The notes beneath the pieces are model-generated. The model made no database searches. It saw only the letters and a program-made list of their open reading frames with translations, and had not been told where the DNA came from. Below, piece by piece: positions 53,591 through 64,000 of a stretch of 64,000 nucleotides of DNA. Where the stretch lies: NCBI RefSeq assembly GCF_000004075.3, contig NC_026659.2, positions 2,480,001 to 2,544,000 on the forward strand, given 5' to 3'. A program made the position numbers and the translations under genes. Position 1 is the first letter of the stretch. Each line of letters starts with the position of its first letter. This stretch comes from Cucumis sativus. Lineage: Eukaryota > Streptophyta > Magnoliopsida > Cucurbitales > Cucurbitaceae.

Positions 53591-53646
53591 GAGTGCAGCT
53601 TGGGTGCACTCATTTTTTCTTTGCAGTTCTACTAGTTGTACAACTA
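53591..53646. repeat. Two adjacent inverted repeats
   Basis: GAGTGCA (53591-53597) pairs with TGCACTC (53605-53611), and TAGTTGTACAACTA (53633-53646) is a perfect 14-bp palindrome. Confidence 0.65.
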
Positions 53647-55149
53647 CAATTTGTTATGTGGGGAGGTTATATTTAGATAGGTGGGGAAGGTAATAGGTAA
53701 TAGTTAGTCTAAAAACCAATTGAAATTAATATAGATATGATAGTCAAATCTTCTTATTTTTTTTAATGTGGAATCTTCAACATAGCTCCCTTTAATATTA
53801 TTAGTGTACTTTTATCACTCGATTTAGATCTCAAATTTTTCTATAGACAACATTAGTTTTGATATTATGTTAGATAACCATATGGTGTCATCTCACCAAT
53901 TTACCAATGGTGGATGAAAGGTCTTACTTATTAAACTATTTTAATATTTTGGTTTTACTTATGTGATTAAAATGAACTAAAAAAAGGAAAATAGTTAGGT
54001 TGGAGTCACGATTGATTTCGTCAGAGAATTTGAATCTTAAAAAAAAAATGTTATGAGAGAGAGATGATAGTTGAAAGTGAAGTAATCTTATGATAGAAGC
54101 CTTTGGCTTTCATATTGGCATTGAAAATAGGAGATGGGAAGGGAAAATATCTAAGAGGAACCCCCTTTTTAGAAGTGTTAATATGTTGGGGTAATAACCA
54201 TATGGTACAATATATATCTTTCTGTTGAACGTGGGGAACCGAGACAATAATGACTTTATATCAATTATCATCATCATTTTCATCCCCACCAATTTCTAAC
54301 CATTTCATCTTCCCTTTTTTCCTATCAATTTCTTTGCCCTCTCTATTCTCTATCGTAACTAGATTCACATATTCCATTCATCTCTCATGATTTAAAATGG
54401 GCGTAAATGATTATCAATATGTTTTCTTTTTAATTAAAGATTGTGTCATACACGATTTGAATCTCTAATTTCTTTTATATATGTATTATGTAAATTAAAT
54501 TATAATATTATGTTAAATCGTAATTGAATCAGTAAGAAGGTGCAACTAAGTATTGGTACGTACTAGGGATATATAATTAACTTATTAACATATAATTTAA
54601 ATTCACACTTGATTTAAAATTTATTAATTAAATAGTGGATTAAAAAAAAGGGGATTCATCCAAAAATAGATCCTATCACTTTAATAAGTTTTAGTTAGAT
54701 GATGGGTCAAAAAAGATAAATTGTTCATCTTTACTTTAATCGAAAGAGATACTAGAATGATTAGGGTGGTTAAGCCAAAGTTGATTTTTATTAGAAACAT
54801 TAATGAAAAAATAGAATAGGTTATGAAAATTATATATATGTATAAGGATATTTAGAAATTTAAGGTTGATTTTTAAAATTTGTAAATATAATAAAAAAGA
54901 TTATTTTAAAAAGGAATTGAAGGTGAAAGATCAATGAGCATACTCAAATATTTTAACTATTTAACTATGTTGACATATCTTTAATGTTCTCATTTATCAC
55001 CCTTACCTATCCAATATAATAGAATGCATTGATACAAAGAGATAATACATAACAATAATCCAAAAAGTTAAAATAAGTAAAGAGATGGCTAGACAAAAGT
55101 CTTCCAATTTAGAGACATGTATGAAGCAGTATAATTACAAAATAAATTG

Positions 55150-55860
55150 GATCTAGTACTTCAAAGTGCATATCTACTATATATATATATATTTTATATT
55201 TTGATATATCAATCAACTAATATACTTTATATTTCAACATACTTTATTTACAGTAAACCATTTAGTATATGGATATCCAAATTACATACGACTAATTTAT
55301 TATATATTCATCCTATCGTGTATATATATTTTATATTTTGTATGTAATAGTTTACTGAAAAACCAGAATTAAAGAGAGTCTACATAATCAAAATGATATA
55401 TTTATATTAAAATATTTGCAATTTCAAATTCTTTTCCGTGCTAATTTAAAATATGTTTTCAGTGTATTAATAATTAGTTCAAAATCAAATATTAAATATT
55501 ACATTGATGTATTAGTGGTTTTTCGATACTCTTTCGAAATTTATTTACAATTTTAATAGTAATATATCAATAGCATATATATTGGAAGTAAATAAAAAAT
55601 TCATTTCAAGCAGACAATTGTTGTATCAAGTAGTATATTAAATATGTATCAAGTCTATTATTGGCATATCAAATAGTATATATTATCACTCACGTTTATT
55701 CCAAATCAAATTTTATTTAAAGTATAACGTAAGTATCTCAATAGTATATTTCAATGTTAACTTTAAAATTCATTTCAAGTATAACTTAGTGTATCATTAG
55801 TATACATCAGCATTAGTGTACCAGTATATAGTTTACCAACTTGCATTCAAAATAGGGTTA
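55150..55860. repeat. Loosely repetitive AT-rich region
   Basis: Recurrent ATTTCAAG, TATCAAGT and AGTATAT words at irregular spacing, similar in vocabulary to 42600-42900. Perhaps an old diverged satellite-like or dispersed repeat. Confidence 0.35.
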
Positions 55861-57839
55861 CTTAATAGGATAAATTAAAACAGTGTAAGTTGACGATATA
55901 TACTAAAACATCAACACTTTGAAATAAATTAATAAAGTTGGAAATTAAATCTATGAATAATTACTTTTAAATTAATATTATATATATTTATTTTTAGAGT
56001 AATCTTGCTTTTAAATACAAACCATTTGCTTTGTTTTGGTGTTTTATAATTTGAGATAAACGAATGAATTTTGTCTTAAAAAGACAAGAGACGTGATTGA
56101 ACTAAAAAAAGATGGTTAAACCCTATTGCAATTATAATTAGTGTAGTCTATATATCTTGTTTTTTTCCCTCAAATTCAGCAAATAATGTGTGAAATCTGA
56201 TCAACTTTTTATTTTAATTCTTAAAGTTTATTTTTGGAACAATCTAGATATATGATGGTGCATATCTATCAACTATATTTGTTGTTTTTTTCCTTTCAAT
56301 TTCTTATGTTGTCAACGGTAGAAAAAAAAAACAAATGAACATGGTAAATTGTTTAAAGAATTTTACATTAATTATTAAATACTCGATAAAAAAAAAAAGT
56401 CTTATATACTTGTAAAAAGGAGAAAATCTTAGAAAATTAGTTATAGGAGTCATAATTTGTGTAGAAATTAGTAGTTGACTGCCAAAATGGTGTTTGGTAA
56501 GTCTGTAATCAATGACAAAACTTTAAATCATGATTATTAATTTATGTTTAAATAAAATCATTATTAATGTTAATAATTGACCTTTTTCTACCATATTTTT
56601 TTTGTTTCTGTTTATTATTTATTTCGTCAAAATAAGAAAAAGGGTGTTGCCACGGAAGCAGGATGTGGGGCCAGAAATGACACTTGGCTCACGTGTAAGA
56701 CTTTTGCTTCACTTCTGTACTTTCCTATCCTAAGGAACTGCGCGCAAGAAAAGAAAACCCTAAATATTGTTTATATTTTAAGAAAAAAATATAAGGTTTA
56801 TTAAACAATAGGTTGTCATAAATTTCGATGATTGTGTCTCTTTTTCCATTAAAATGTTAGAGAATACAATTAAATATATATACACAACTATATGTGTGTA
56901 TATATATTCAATCACATTTAAATGTGATATTTGACATAGTTGAAAATATATACTATCCAAAATATCATCTATGTTTAGCAATCAGGATAGGAAAAGAAAA
57001 ACATTATATCGATGCATTAAAAAACACTACAAAAAAATAGTTTAAACTTAAGAGATAATCATCTCGCACTATCTTAAGTATCGAGAAATAGAATCAATCT
57101 TTCACCAATATATTTTTGACATTGGAAGATTGATACCGTCGTATTGTATACTTATATGTCATTAGTGTTTTAAATAATATAGATGCATCTTATATGATAG
57201 GATAGAAAACACGAAATGATAAATATAAAATGGTAAATTATGGCTCTTTTATTATTGAAATTTAAAAGTTTTATAATAAACTTCCTATCTAATAAATTTG
57301 GTAACTTTCAATATTTTTGTTTAATAGACTTCTAGAATTTAAAAACTTTAATTTCTATTAACTTTTAATAAATATCTTATACACAAATACTTTATTAGAT
57401 ATAAATTGGAGGAATTAAAATAATACGATTATTTTTTCTAATTTAATATAGTACATACAAGTTTTTCTTAAAAATAGTTTCAATCTGTTTCTATTAATTT
57501 CTCAATTAAATACTAATACTCAGTGTAAATTACAAAATTCAAAATTTAGAAAGTAATTAGTTACGTTTTTTTATAAAAGAGTAAGAAAATAATGGATGCA
57601 TTTTAAAATTTAAGAAATATTTTGGTAATACTGTGTTAACATATGTACATCATTTAAGCTGAATTTAACATTTAACAAACTATTGAGCAAATAGATATTT
57701 TTTAAAATAAAGAAAAATAAAACTAAATTATTTATTTATTATATTTTTGTTTTTTTGAGGAATAATCAAACTAAACTATTTATTATGATACGAAATGGTT
57801 AGAAGTAATTTTGAGTAGTTCATAAAGTAGGGTTAATAT

Positions 57840-58500
57840 TTAATTTAGTGGCCCCCCTTAGGTGTAGGCGCGTAACCGGCCCGATTATAAGGAAAAAAGG
57901 ACAAATAAGTAAATAAATAAATAAAATAAAAACCGAAACCGAAACAGAAAATGAGAAAAGTGGTGACTTGACTTGACTTATCGGCATTCTCAATTCACCA
58001 AACAGCGTGGGACACGTGTCATGTCAGCTTCTGTGGCAAAAAAGCGACCAATTCAGGGACCCAGTTATAGGATAACGGATGGACCCCACATTTTATTCCT
58101 TTTTTTTTCTTAGATATATATATATTTTAATTTTTTATTTACAACCGGGCATGCACCCCCCAAGTATTGTGAGCTTAATGATCGTGGGCTAGCCCACGCC
58201 GGACCATTAGCCGCCACGTAGTCACTCCCAAGAACAGAGAATCATTGTGAGTGGGACCCGGTCTCCACCATAAGTTCCTCCCAGCACGGAATTTCACGCA
58301 TACATATTTTTATATATTAGACTTAAAACTAACCTTCACCAGCTCTCTTTCTCTCGGCTTAGCCGATTTAAAGCCGTCTCTTTCCGGTAATTAAAAGATA
58401 AAAAGGAATATATATATTTTGTATTTGGAGAGGCGTCCCCATCGTACTCTCCACTCTCCAGTGGTCGGTTCCCAGTGGGCCCCCACTAAGCTTCCCCTTC
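57840..58500 (+). promoter_or_regulatory. GC-rich promoter-like island
   Basis: It stands out sharply from AT-rich flanks. It contains a G-box core in GACACGTGTC (about 58012-58021), a 16-bp perfect palindrome CGTGGGCTAGCCCACG (58183-58198), CCGCCACGTAG, a TATA-like TTTATATATTAG (about 58309-58320) and then a CT-rich segment (CTCTCTTTCTCTCGG) like a Y-patch or 5' leader. No open frame of note follows on the plus strand. Could be an enhancer or distal promoter of the NAC gene, a non-coding RNA promoter or the start of a lost gene. Confidence 0.35.
58183..58198. promoter_or_regulatory. 16-bp palindrome with TGGGC/GCCCA half-sites
   Basis: CGTGGGCTAGCCCACG is perfectly self-complementary. TGGGC/GCCCA is the core of site-II elements bound by TCP factors; binding here is inference. 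Confidence 0.5.
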
Positions 58501-60843
58501 CCACACAAAAATATTACAATCATTCTTACTTATTTAAATGTGTTTGCGTTTTACAACTTTAATCACTTTCCATTTTAATTCTTAATATCTGTCTTTAATA
58601 ACTCATCATCAAAACACTTTTTTTTTTTTTTTTTTTTTTTACAAATATTACATAACATATCAATACATTTTTTAATTCTCAAAATCAGTCTTTACCCTTC
58701 ATTTTTTAATTTTAAAAACTTCAAAACCAATTACTTAATCATATATTTTGCTTTCGCCTTTTTTTTCTTTTTTTATTGTGAAAATTTATTTTACTTCCTC
58801 CTAATTTTCTCTACCCTTAAATCATGATTATTTGAAATATTGGTACACGAAAAGTATGAAAAAAATTGAGTTTGAAAGATAAACTAGGTCAACTTTTAAA
58901 AAACTAAAACTAAAAAAATTAAACTTTAATAAATTTAAATAGTGTTTGTAATCTTAGTTTTTTTTTTTTTTAAAAAAAAAAAAAGACTATCCACAAGATT
59001 TTAGACATTAAATATGTAATACACAAGATGATGAATGGAAATTTTTTACCTTCAAATTCATAGTTTTACGTTTACTTTAACAAAGCTATATTTTCAGGGG
59101 TTGAAAGACGAAAATAAAAACAAATATAAATTTGGGAGGAGATTAAAATTTATAATATAACTAAATAAATAAATAAAATGCGGACCAACCAACCAACCAG
59201 AGGCCGCGTGCAATAGTGACTTTACTTGAAATAAATAAATAAGTTTGTGTAGTTTAATTTCCTCAAACCTCAAGATAAAGTTTATAATTCTCTTTTAATT
59301 TCTTTCCTAAGTTTTGTTTGATATATTAAAATATTTGCACTTTTTTTGGGGTCTAAAATAGTGTGTGTATATAAAAAAGGCATTTATATTTGCACTTTAT
59401 CTTAATATTCTATTGGGTGTCTCTCTATGTAATTGTACGTGTTGGTGGGGGTACATTACATTTTGGCCCTTTTTTTAGGACAGAAATGGTACGTGCGAAG
59501 AACCCCACAAAGCCACATCGATATTAAATGATTTTCATATATATATATAGAAATACAGATATTTTTTTTTTGCTTACTTTTTAAGATATTTTTATCGGAC
59601 TTATTGTATTTGGATGTTCAATAGCTTTATTTATTTTATTTATTTTGTCATCATATTTTTTGTTTTAATAAGAAGATAAAATGATATGTTTTTTAATGGG
59701 TCGGTAAATGCTGGATAATGTGTGGTTTATTTTAAATATGAATGATAAAAGTTGCTTGCCTTCTTTTGCAAAATTTTTTTAGCTCGGATTCAACTTTAAT
59801 TTGACCTATTTTACGAGAATTCAGATACATTTTATAATTATTAATTGTATTATGAAAGAGATAAGTTTTTTTAAATATTTAAATAAATGTTTCTGAATGA
59901 AAAAAAATTACCTTGAAAGTTGTGGAATTCAATTCCTTGAAATGTTTATAGATTATCATTATATATTATGATCTAATTTTTATCAACCCTCCACAAATTA
60001 TCATTGCCCAAGGTCATTGAAAATTTGTGTTGTTCTATCTCCAAGGGAAATCTCTTCGATATCCATGTAATAAATGTCAAAACAATTTAGTATAGCTATT
60101 AGTATACATAATATGACATATTGTGTATAACTCAATTAGTTAAAAAAAAGAATCAAATGTTTATAATGTATCAGTCCAATAAGACAAAACATATCTTTGC
60201 CCAAAGATATATATATTCTAAACATTACGAGACAAATTTTCATAGACAAAAAAAAAGAAAAGACAAATTAATAACATTTAAAAAGAATAAAAAAGGAAAT
60301 TGGAGAGGAAATGATAACCCATCTAGAAGGAGCTAAATTCTTTACAAGTAGAAAGAGACAGATGGGAAAAAAGAAAAGAAAGAAAGAAAATTAGTTATAT
60401 TATTGATTAGATATTAATAATGATCATAAGTTTAATAATGATATGAATTAAAATTGTATGTGTAATATTCACTTTTTGTCCTTTGGAGTCATTTGAGAGC
60501 CTTCCAACTAATCCCCACCATTGGATCTCTCCATCTCTTTCTTCTCCTTAAAAAAAAGAAAGAAACATTGCCTTTATAGTCTACATCAGTTGCTGGTGGG
60601 TATGTTGTAAGAGGTTGCTGCTTGTGCTGTGATGAGCCATTTTAGCGCCACCCTTTAATTTTATTTTTCTCTTTTTTATTGCTTCAAAGCTTTTGTAGCA
60701 ATCAAGCTCCCACATTTAAAAAGATAAGACAGACATAAAGAGAAATAAAATAATAATAATAAAAAGACATGAGAAGAAAGAAGAAGAAGAAGAAGAATAT
60801 AATAGATCATATAGATTGTTGGGCCATATGTTTTTTTGTTTCT
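58501..60843. other. Intergenic region upstream of the NAC gene
   Basis: AT-rich, with poly-T (58618-58640, 23 T) and a T/A homopolymer pair (about 58960-58984). No gene. The last kilobase is presumably NAC promoter. A (GAA)n run lies at about 60776-60797. Confidence 0.6.
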
Positions 60844-60850
60844 TATTTAA
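60844..60850 (+). promoter_or_regulatory. TATA-like box of the NAC gene
   Basis: TATTTAA followed by a long C/T-rich stretch typical of a plant transcription start and leader. It lies about 2.8 kb before the start codon, so it implies a spliced leader. Confidence 0.4.
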
Positions 60851-60928
60851 CCCTACCTCTTCCATTCCCTCCAAGTCCTTTACTTTCTTCACCTTTCTCT
60901 TTTCGTCTACTTCTTGGGATCTGATCTC

Positions 60929-60951
60929 TCGATCTCTCACCGAGAGATCGA
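60929..60951 (+). other. Leader hairpin
   Basis: TCGATCTCTC, loop ACC, GAGAGATCGA: a perfect 10-bp stem with a 3-nt loop, in the probable NAC leader. Confidence 0.65.
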
Positions 60952-61120
60952 AAAAGAGAAAACGGAGAAGAAGGAGAGAATGGAGAAGTGAAAGACACAA
61001 TTCCCAAAACACAAAGACTCTGTCTTTTTACTTTTTGTCAAGCTTCTTTGTCTCTCGATTCCATAAAGTTTTTGCCAAAAACAAGTGTTTTGGCTCTAAA
61101 AGCTATTAGATCTCTATGAA

Positions 61121-61140
61121 CAAAGCTCTATAGAGCTTTG
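61121..61140. promoter_or_regulatory. Perfect 20-bp palindrome
   Basis: CAAAGCTCTATAGAGCTTTG is fully self-complementary. It lies in the probable NAC leader and overlaps the second small upstream open frame. Confidence 0.7.
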
Positions 61141-63614
61141 GATTGGCCTTTTTCAACTCTCAAAGCTTCCCCCAGGTTCACCTTTTGTCATTTTAATTCT
61201 CTAATTATATCATTCTTCTTCTTCTTGTCTTCATCTTCTTCACAACCTTCTTCATATTATTGTATGATTTGTTATATGCTTTTGTTTTGTTTCTATTTAG
61301 TTTATGGAATGTATAATATATGATCATTATTAGATGAATTAGTTATGAATATATGGTAGTAATTTCTTTGTCAAAATGTTACCTTTTTTATTAACCGCAT
61401 AATTAAATAGCTTCATTGTTTGTTTCTTCTAATTAGATCTTGTACAAGGGAAGGATGGCGTTGGTTTAGATTTGGTTAATATTGATTTTTGTCTTAAAAC
61501 TTATAGTGTTTTTTTTTATAAAAAAAAATAATTGCTCATAATTATTGTTTTTAAGTTGCTAATTTAACCTAACCAAGGCGAAAACGTTAAGTTATTTCTT
61601 CCAATATTTGAGTCTGAATTTTATTTTTAATTTGGGTTGCTACTTGATTGTTGCTTCTAACTTTTGGTAGGGTTTGGTTAACTTTTTTTTTGGACAATAG
61701 GGTTTGGTTTACTATTTAAAGCTATGATTACTTCTTAAAAACCTTGATTATCATAAGAGAATTGAATGTCAAGCTTTGATATATAGTGTTTTCATTAGGA
61801 AACTAATGCGTAGTATTGAAAGAAATTACAAGTGTTTCTTCCATCATAAATATACAATGCACTATGAACTTGTATCTTAGGTTAGAAAAAGATTGTCAGG
61901 ATTATTCTTTGATAATCTACTTTAATTTTTATACATGATCAGAATTAATCAGAGCTAGTCTATGAAATTTATGTTAAATGTAATCTCAATTAGTAAACCT
62001 ACTATTATCTTGGTTTTTAATTATTTAATAAAAAGAAATATACTATTTTACTTACCAATGGTGAAAATTTGAACCTTTTTACAACAATAATATGAGGGGT
62101 TTGAATTTGAATATCCGTTCACAATACGAGGGTACGTAGAATGCCTTTAAACATAAGTGGTGATGGAAATTCAAACTCTTGATTGGTTTATTTTTTCAAA
62201 CATATGAACTTGGAGAATCAAACATTTGAATATGAATGTTCTTTGTTCTTTTTTAGTACAAATTTTATGTTATTTAAGTTGGGCTTATTTTAGGATTGTT
62301 GACCAATATAAATACTCACACAATTATTTTTGACATTATTTATGAATTCACGATATCATAATTTTAGTACTATATTGATTCATTTAGTTTTACATAACTA
62401 ATTAAAAAAGAACCTTCATTTTGGTTGGGTTCTTTGACTCTAATCTTCATTTTATCGCTTTCACACATGTATGTGACTTTTGAGTTTTGAAGCGAATGAA
62501 TCTCTTGTGGAAATGAGAAATGATAAAAGGGTTACAAATCTGTCAATCTAACTGAATATCATGATGCACCTATTTGATTCCTTAATCATGCAAAAAATAA
62601 ATAAAATAAAATAAGAAACAACCTTAGACCACCATTCAAATGTGCATTCAGTTTAGTTTTTATATTTAAAGTTAAATAATTTTCTTCATACTTTTGCATT
62701 CATGGTCACATGGAGTATACAAGAGGATACACACAAAAGTAAACGTAACAAAATAGCTAGAATTTGTGTATCTTAATTATTATTTCTTTCAGGGATTACT
62801 TAGAATCTCTGTTCTTTTGTCTTCGTAGAAAATACTGTCTTTACTATAGCTCCGAAGTTGTAGGTGCACTCTTTCTAAAATAAATATTATTTTTTATGTA
62901 TTTAAAAGAATGTTAATACATAAATATTTTCAATTTTTTTCCTATAATGTTATAAACTTTAGAAACAGTGTGTCATTTTTAAACTTGTATTTTTGTGTGT
63001 AAATCTCTGACTGAAAAAGGTTTAATTACGGAAATCTTTTACTTTCAATTGGTTGTCTAATAGATTTTTTAAAATTAACTTGATTATTAGATTTATAAAT
63101 TAAAATTATGTTTATGTTCTAGTACACCTGCTCTCTCAAAAAATTTAAAAATTTCATATTATTCAAACTTTGTGCCTACTGCTCTACTAGGTATGTAATT
63201 TTTTTAAGAAAGTATCAAATTAATCAATAATATTATTGACTCAAAATTGGAAAATATACACGACCTCTTGGTTTTCTAAAGATATTTTGGAGCACCTAAT
63301 GATCAATCAATCCTATCCCATCTTTCTAAAAAAATATGAAAATTGTGAGATAATAGACTTAATTTTCAAAAAAATTAAAATTAAACTACTATACTGAATC
63401 AGACCTTAAACGGTTGTCAAATGAGATCTAACAAAATCTATTATATATTTGATAAAAGTTTACAGACCAAACAAACGTGGAAGACTTAAAAGTTGAGAGG
63501 GTGTTAATTTGTAGATAGTAAGTTATTTAATTAGGGATGTTTATAATGTGAGTTTCTAATTTGGATTGTTATGATAAACCATGCAGGATTGTTGTGTAAA
63601 ATTGGATCGTGGAT

Positions 63615-64000
63615 ATGAACTGTATTCCACATGTTCCCCCAGGGTTTAGGTTTCACCCAACGGATGAAGAACTTGTTGATTATTATCTCAGGAAAAAGGT
63701 CGCTTCCAAGAGAATTGATTTAGATATCATCAAAGATGTTGACCTTTACAGAATCGAGCCATGGGATCTTCAAGGTACAAATATATAGATGATGGTTATT
63801 ATTATTATTATAATTATGAAACTAAGGTTTGCTTAATTATTTATGTAGAGCTATGTAAACTTGCTGGAAGTGAAGATCAGAATGAATGGTATTTTTTTAG
63901 CCACAAAGACAAGAAGTATCCGACGGGAACTCGAACAAATCGAGCTACCAAAGCTGGGTTTTGGAAAGCAACTGGTAGAGACAAAGCTATATATGCTCGT
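63615..64000 (+). CDS. NAC-domain transcription factor, VND type, 5' part (partial)
   Basis: Plant NAC factor, N-terminal DNA-binding domain only; the gene runs off the window. Exon 1 is 63615-63774, the intron is 63775-63848 (GT...TAG, 74 bp) and exon 2 runs from 63849 to the window end. The 103 visible residues start [20 protein letters not shown] (NAC subdomain A), then [32 protein letters not shown] (B), [20 protein letters not shown] (C) and [11 protein letters not shown] (start of D). [10 protein letters not shown] and EPWDLQELCK place it with VASCULAR-RELATED NAC-DOMAIN 1-5 rather than NST/SND1, as I remember those sequences. VND proteins switch on xylem vessel differentiation and secondary-wall genes; that role is inferred. 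No defect visible in the part present. Confidence 0.93.

Larger units (their letters stand above)
46642..57839. other. Long intergenic region after VPE
   Basis: 11 kb without a recognisable gene. It contains the VPE 3' UTR, a tandem duplication of about 55 bp (47708-47820), (AT)n runs (about 48447-48460 and 50090-50102), a 52.5-52.8 kb stretch with LTR/MITE-like CTATTTTGT ends, two small hairpins (53591-53646) and a loosely repetitive ATTTCAAG/TATCAA region (about 55150-55860). The open frames at 49454-49744 and 56577-56804 have no recognisable domain and no splice or promoter support. Confidence 0.65.
60880..63614 (+). other. Probable 5' leader of the NAC gene with a 2.4-kb leader intron
   Basis: A leader exon of about 300 nt (about 60880-61175) ends CCCCAG|GTTCAC. 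The proposed intron (61176-63586) ends ATGCAG, followed by 28 nt of leader before the ATG at 63615. The leader exon has a hairpin (60929-60951), a 20-bp palindrome (61121-61140) and two tiny upstream open frames: MEK at 60980-60991 and MNKAL at 61116-61133. The intron is AT-rich without other genes. Splicing is inferred from sequence signals only. Confidence 0.4.

Noticed and set aside
56577..56804. 75-codon frame with a G-box (CACGTG) inside
   Set aside because: Only the middle is less AT-rich; no domain. A regulatory reading is possible but unsupported.
59511..59525. GCCACATCG resembling a plant snRNA upstream element
   Set aside because: The match is incomplete and no U-snRNA sequence follows at the required spacing.
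1..64000. tRNA, rRNA, CRISPR array, intact transposase or viral genes
   Set aside because: I looked for conserved tRNA boxes with cloverleaf, regular spacer arrays and transposase or viral replicase domains and saw none beyond the remnants listed.

Overview
The window is AT-rich, gene-sparse nuclear DNA of a flowering plant. Its genes have short exons, GT-AG introns and no operon structure, and its products are plant-specific: CYP706-like P450, R2R3-MYB, chloroplast EF-G, vacuolar processing enzyme, VND-type NAC and pectin-methylesterase-inhibitor-like proteins. The protein sequences fit a eudicot. A short AGTGATAGA-type repeat near 3.2 kb resembles intergenic repeats I associate with cucurbits, so Cucurbitaceae is a plausible but unproven guess.

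Layout. 1-835 (+): 3' part of a CYP706-like cytochrome P450. 836-5844: intergenic, with a small terminal-inverted-repeat element and microsatellites. 5845-7883 (-): ODORANT1/MYB85-type R2R3-MYB with one intron. 8.0-20.5 kb: a long gene desert with tandem duplications, a possible SINE fragment, a degraded coding-like stretch and an orphan promoter-like patch. 20774-23176 (+): an eight-exon gene for a probably plastid-targeted coiled-coil protein of unknown function; a 36-bp inverted repeat lies just upstream and an LTR-like insertion sits in intron 3. 27592-28176 and 34960-35607 (+): two intronless PMEI-domain secreted proteins, likely paralogues. About 37.6-37.9 kb: a broken RNase H-like retrotransposon fragment. 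38905-41952 (+): chloroplast elongation factor G. 44201-46641 (+): nine-exon beta-type vacuolar processing enzyme. 46.6-60.8 kb: a second gene desert with a GC-rich promoter-like island at 57.84-58.50 kb. 60.84-64.0 kb (+): promoter, probable spliced 5' leader and first two coding exons of a VND-type NAC factor, cut by the window end.

The genes are independent transcription units. The MYB and NAC families both act in secondary-wall and phenylpropanoid control, and PMEI proteins act on wall pectin. The EF-G and probably the coiled-coil protein act in the plastid, and VPE acts in the vacuole. Exon joins were derived by hand from reading frame, GT/AG signals and family conservation. No tRNA, rRNA, CRISPR array or intact transposon was found. 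I did not find a convincing new biological system. The best leads are the NAC leader (perfect 20-bp palindrome, hairpin, two tiny uORFs), the hairpin at the coiled-coil gene promoter, and two promoter-like GC patches without an obvious gene.
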